Positions 62,901 to 64,000 of a stretch of 64,000 nt of DNA are shown in pieces (within the stretch, counting starts at the first letter, position 1; the number at the start of each line of letters is the position of its first letter). The position numbers were made by a program, and so were the translations under genes. A model generated the notes under the pieces. It had not been told where the DNA came from and made no database searches. It worked only from the letters and a program-made list of their open reading frames with translations. The stretch lies in assembly GCF_029543105.1 (NCBI RefSeq), contig NZ_JARQXB010000002.1:1-64000 (forward strand), written 5' to 3'. This DNA comes from Stenotrophomonas sp. HITSZ_GD. Its GTDB lineage: Bacteria > Pseudomonadota > Gammaproteobacteria > Xanthomonadales > Xanthomonadaceae.

Positions 62901-64000
62901 CCTCGTAGCTCATGCCGCTTTCGTCCACCTTCTCGCCGCGCGCCTCGGCCGTCTCCTTGGCCGCCTGTTCCTCGGCGTAGCGGGTGATGTCGAACGATTC
63001 CCAGCGGTAGTGGATGGTTTCGCCGACCTGGGAAATGGCCTGCGACATCACGCTGTAGTTGCCGTTGGCGCCCCAGTCGATGGTGGCCGAGTAGGTCGGA
63101 TTGGCATTGACGGGGACCAGCTTCGGCCCGGTGACGCTCACCGGCCACGGCGGCGCGTTCGGCGGCTGGCCATCCGGCCGGCCTTCGACCGGGCTGGCGT
63201 ACATGCCCTTGCCGCCGGCCCCGTTGGCGCTGCCGCCACTGCTGGGATAGGTGGGCACGAAGTAGATCACCAGCGGGTTCATCACGCTGGTGGCGCGCTG
63301 GCGGAACGCACCGGGGTCCTCGAGGATCGAGGTGAGGTCCATGATCGGCAGCGCCTTGGGCGCGGCGGCGGCGCCTTCCTTCTTGGCGTCCTCGTTGGCC
63401 TGCTTGCGCTCCTCGGCGGTGAGGTCGCGCGAGACGACGGCGCTGTTGGTCGGCTCGACGTCGATGTGCTCTTCGGCGCGGTCGATGGTGATCGCGCGCA
63501 TCGCCGCGCCGACGTGGACGTAGATGCCCGGGGTGAACTTCAGCCCCGGCACCTTCTTGAAGTTGAGCTTGCCGCCGATCGCCTTGCCGGTGCCGTCGTA
63601 GACCTTGAGGAACTTCGGATGCAGGCCGACGTAGATGCGCTGACGCAGTTCCTGGTGGCGGAAGTTCAGTTGATGGGTGGCCATGAAGGCCGCCGCATCG
63701 TCCATGCCGGCGGCGTGGATCTGCAGGCGTGTCCAGTCCGGGCCGTTGTCGTCCTGCTTGTCGCCTTCCTTCTTCGGCGCGGCGGCGGCGCCGGCCTTGG
63801 GCTTGCGCCGAAGCACCGGCGCACTGCCGCGGTCCTGCGCGACATGAGCCAGCTCGTGGGCGATCAGCTGGCGGCCTTCGTCGCGGTGCGGCGCGTAGCG
63901 GCCTTCGCCGAAGGCCACGTGCGCGCCCAGGGTGTAGGCCTGCGCGTCGAGGTCGCGCGTGGCCTGCGCGGCCAGGCTGTCGTGGTGCACGCGCACGTGG
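59995..64000 (-). CDS. DUF4157 eCIS-associated giant protein with C-terminal nuclease-like domain (5' end outside window)
   Basis: At least 1334 residues; the start lies beyond the window. The N-terminal part is the DUF4157 (eCIS core) domain: VRVHHDSLAAQ, TLGAHVAFGEGRYAPH and the zinc-protease-like HELAH motif (63844-63858). The long middle is helical with an Ala/Gly-rich hydrophobic stretch (61720-61830), then a Lys/Glu/Ala/Pro linker. The last about 130 residues look like a PD-(D/E)XK nuclease: aspartates in RRLDIADVK (codons at 60253-60264), then GIEIKAY with Glu (60229-60231) and Lys (60223-60225), and a strand WKIKWVLID. DUF4157 proteins are predicted eCIS cargo or assembly parts; I infer a DNase effector. 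Confidence 0.8.
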   Translation of the reverse strand, partial: HVRVHHDSLAAQATRDLDAQAYTLGAHVAFGEGRYAPHRDEGRQLIAHELAHVAQDRGSAPVLRRKPKAGAAAAPKKEGDKQDDNGPDWTRLQIHAAGMDDAAAFMATHQLNFRHQELRQRIYVGLHPKFLKVYDGTGKAIGGKLNFKKVPGLKFTPGIYVHVGAAMRAITIDRAEEHIDVEPTNSAVVSRDLTAEERKQANEDAKKEGAAAAPKALPIMDLTSILEDPGAFRQRATSVMNPLVIYFVPTYPSSGGSANGAGGKGMYASPVEGRPDGQPPNAPPWPVSVTGPKLVPVNANPTYSATIDWGANGNYSVMSQAISQVGETIHYRWESFDITRYAEEQAAKETAEARGEKVDESGMSYEARLERLKSSAVGSGKDVTGMGGANHEFKRAFGDWLDDTRRAARGTRNPQGDTTGERFSNLAANRLALEMTPASLLITTLGAIAGWVADLFAGPRQQQEVPLKKKGIYLVRAITTPAVHEDTHGQPIIRPPSVASRITEVAPMETAVDEALDEPGAQLAELQAQIDLADKEGAPGKAAYLRELLRQAKLRFEGSALDVLKASRADKQKELDELHAKAPQLPDYDLTRDIGLIDDQIARYNRHEADRTEGAAGLAPMQRLNATLISEVTGEQYPLLLSAGPMAMSGDQYRWLVSDVTNRDGDSYIGMGGTPSAALRSALTKFGGRAAYGRGRIGVRTGNLALEANADKTILVESAPANWALAEKRLDDLVMTLAAVGLFVASAGTASAAIGAAVAGARLIERWRAGRLYLDAQTVGDVLGVLGGVGMAGQLAAGLRVQKFEKIFAILQDGKFTQAQFDAVTKAINGAQKLARGVELANEVLNYGGLIWGNITFIDQMVDIAAQERSGAMTHAAARRARAQAISSAVQNNGMFIAGNVMKAKQAQKESAAQEKAAAAKPPAATEPLPKADGTAHPGEVVGGDPLATPERPLAEREQAKRTDAEEKAAPQADTAGPGTKPAAERTATVEELARELPPEMQKLLKIDPALEGDDVRVDYTLDEQGLIKDIQIRCSAEARPETVGQHADTVAAMRKYQGFSGRVRLAIADIGRLIGFDTIKPEHAASYQAMLEVQKLPKVIKAQLDRIATLDPKAAGEANAELAKLQTQLDQHLRTLDLGTAFAGEGEGFVAAKGLSKAKQRQYAELETKLRQNDPGTDRHKAIRREMYELIGGDLPYESWERVYQSNVMRARKANAIVAAEHERLGWGKTEQTVRISDTEVRRLDIADVKKKVGIEIKAYETEEIYASRDMVSEVERDAKLVKRGWKIKWVLIDTEPSGPLLKLLLDNGILVERRSKDGSGGTTFVSRNLPRR

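Noticed and set aside
46635-64000. Prophage or R-type tailocin
   Set aside because: No integrase, terminase, capsid, repressor, holin or endolysin gene is visible. DUF4157, Afp7-like and DUF6519 proteins point to an eCIS-class locus. The part beyond the right edge is unseen.
46635-64000. Type VI secretion system
   Set aside because: There is no TssJLM membrane complex, ClpV or fused VgrG. The LysM and tube-adaptor proteins are not T6SS components.

Overview
This is a GC-rich (about 70%) chromosomal segment that looks like a member of the Xanthomonadaceae/Lysobacteraceae (Lysobacter, Luteimonas or Pseudoxanthomonas type). The evidence is the gene order ndk-rlmN-pilF-rodZ-yfgM-bamB-der, the PsrA-type regulator of fatty-acid oxidation, a large TonB-dependent receptor and a palindromic intergenic repeat at the left edge. 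I could not run a search, so the genus is left open.

Layout. 0.2-4.5 kb (minus): a fatty-acid oxidation operon, regulator psrA-like, then a fused 3-hydroxyacyl-CoA dehydrogenase/enoyl-CoA hydratase, then a thiolase. A textbook PsrA-type operator sits in front of the regulator. 4.7-11.4 kb (plus): housekeeping genes for nucleotide balance, rRNA/tRNA methylation, type IV pilus assembly, cell shape, outer-membrane protein assembly and ribosome assembly. 11.4-13.9 kb: moeA (its 3' end looks corrupted by G-rich sequence) and a rhodanese-MoeB fusion. 14-18.3 kb: small stress-type proteins, exonuclease III and the multidomain DNA ligase LigD. 18.3-25.9 kb (minus): a CzcICBA-like divalent-metal efflux operon that runs into a lipid A phosphoethanolamine transferase. 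25.9-29.5 kb: an FkbM methyltransferase and a large gene split by a frameshift in a homopolymer. 29.7-30.4 kb: two tandem tRNA-Ala/tRNA-Glu pairs, each followed by its own terminator. 30.4-37.5 kb: a secreted GH30 glycosidase, a cation/proton antiporter, membrane and outer-membrane proteins, and three decayed genes (an HlyD-type adaptor fragment, a MarC fragment, and an arylsulfatase with a large internal deletion), which marks this as a rearrangement-prone stretch. 37.8-46.4 kb: a two-component system with a periplasmic beta-propeller sensor, a DoxX-like protein, a short AraC regulator, a Tat-exported alpha/beta hydrolase and a TonB-dependent receptor.

The most interesting region is 46.6-64 kb (minus): a tightly packed, probably single-transcript set of 12 genes encoding the baseplate, spike and hub half of a contractile injection system of the extracellular (eCIS) type. 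It has a DUF4157 (eCIS core) protein, Afp7-like tube/hub adaptor, LysM protein, separate gpD-like and gpV-like hub/spike proteins, PAAR-like tip, gp25, two baseplate-J-type proteins, a tail-I-like protein and a DUF6519 protein. Sheath, inner tube and AAA+ ATPase genes are not in the window and should lie beyond the right edge if the locus is complete. The DUF4157 protein is very long and ends in what looks like a PD-(D/E)XK nuclease domain. It is followed at once by a small, very acidic protein, which gives a toxin-immunity-like arrangement inside an eCIS operon.
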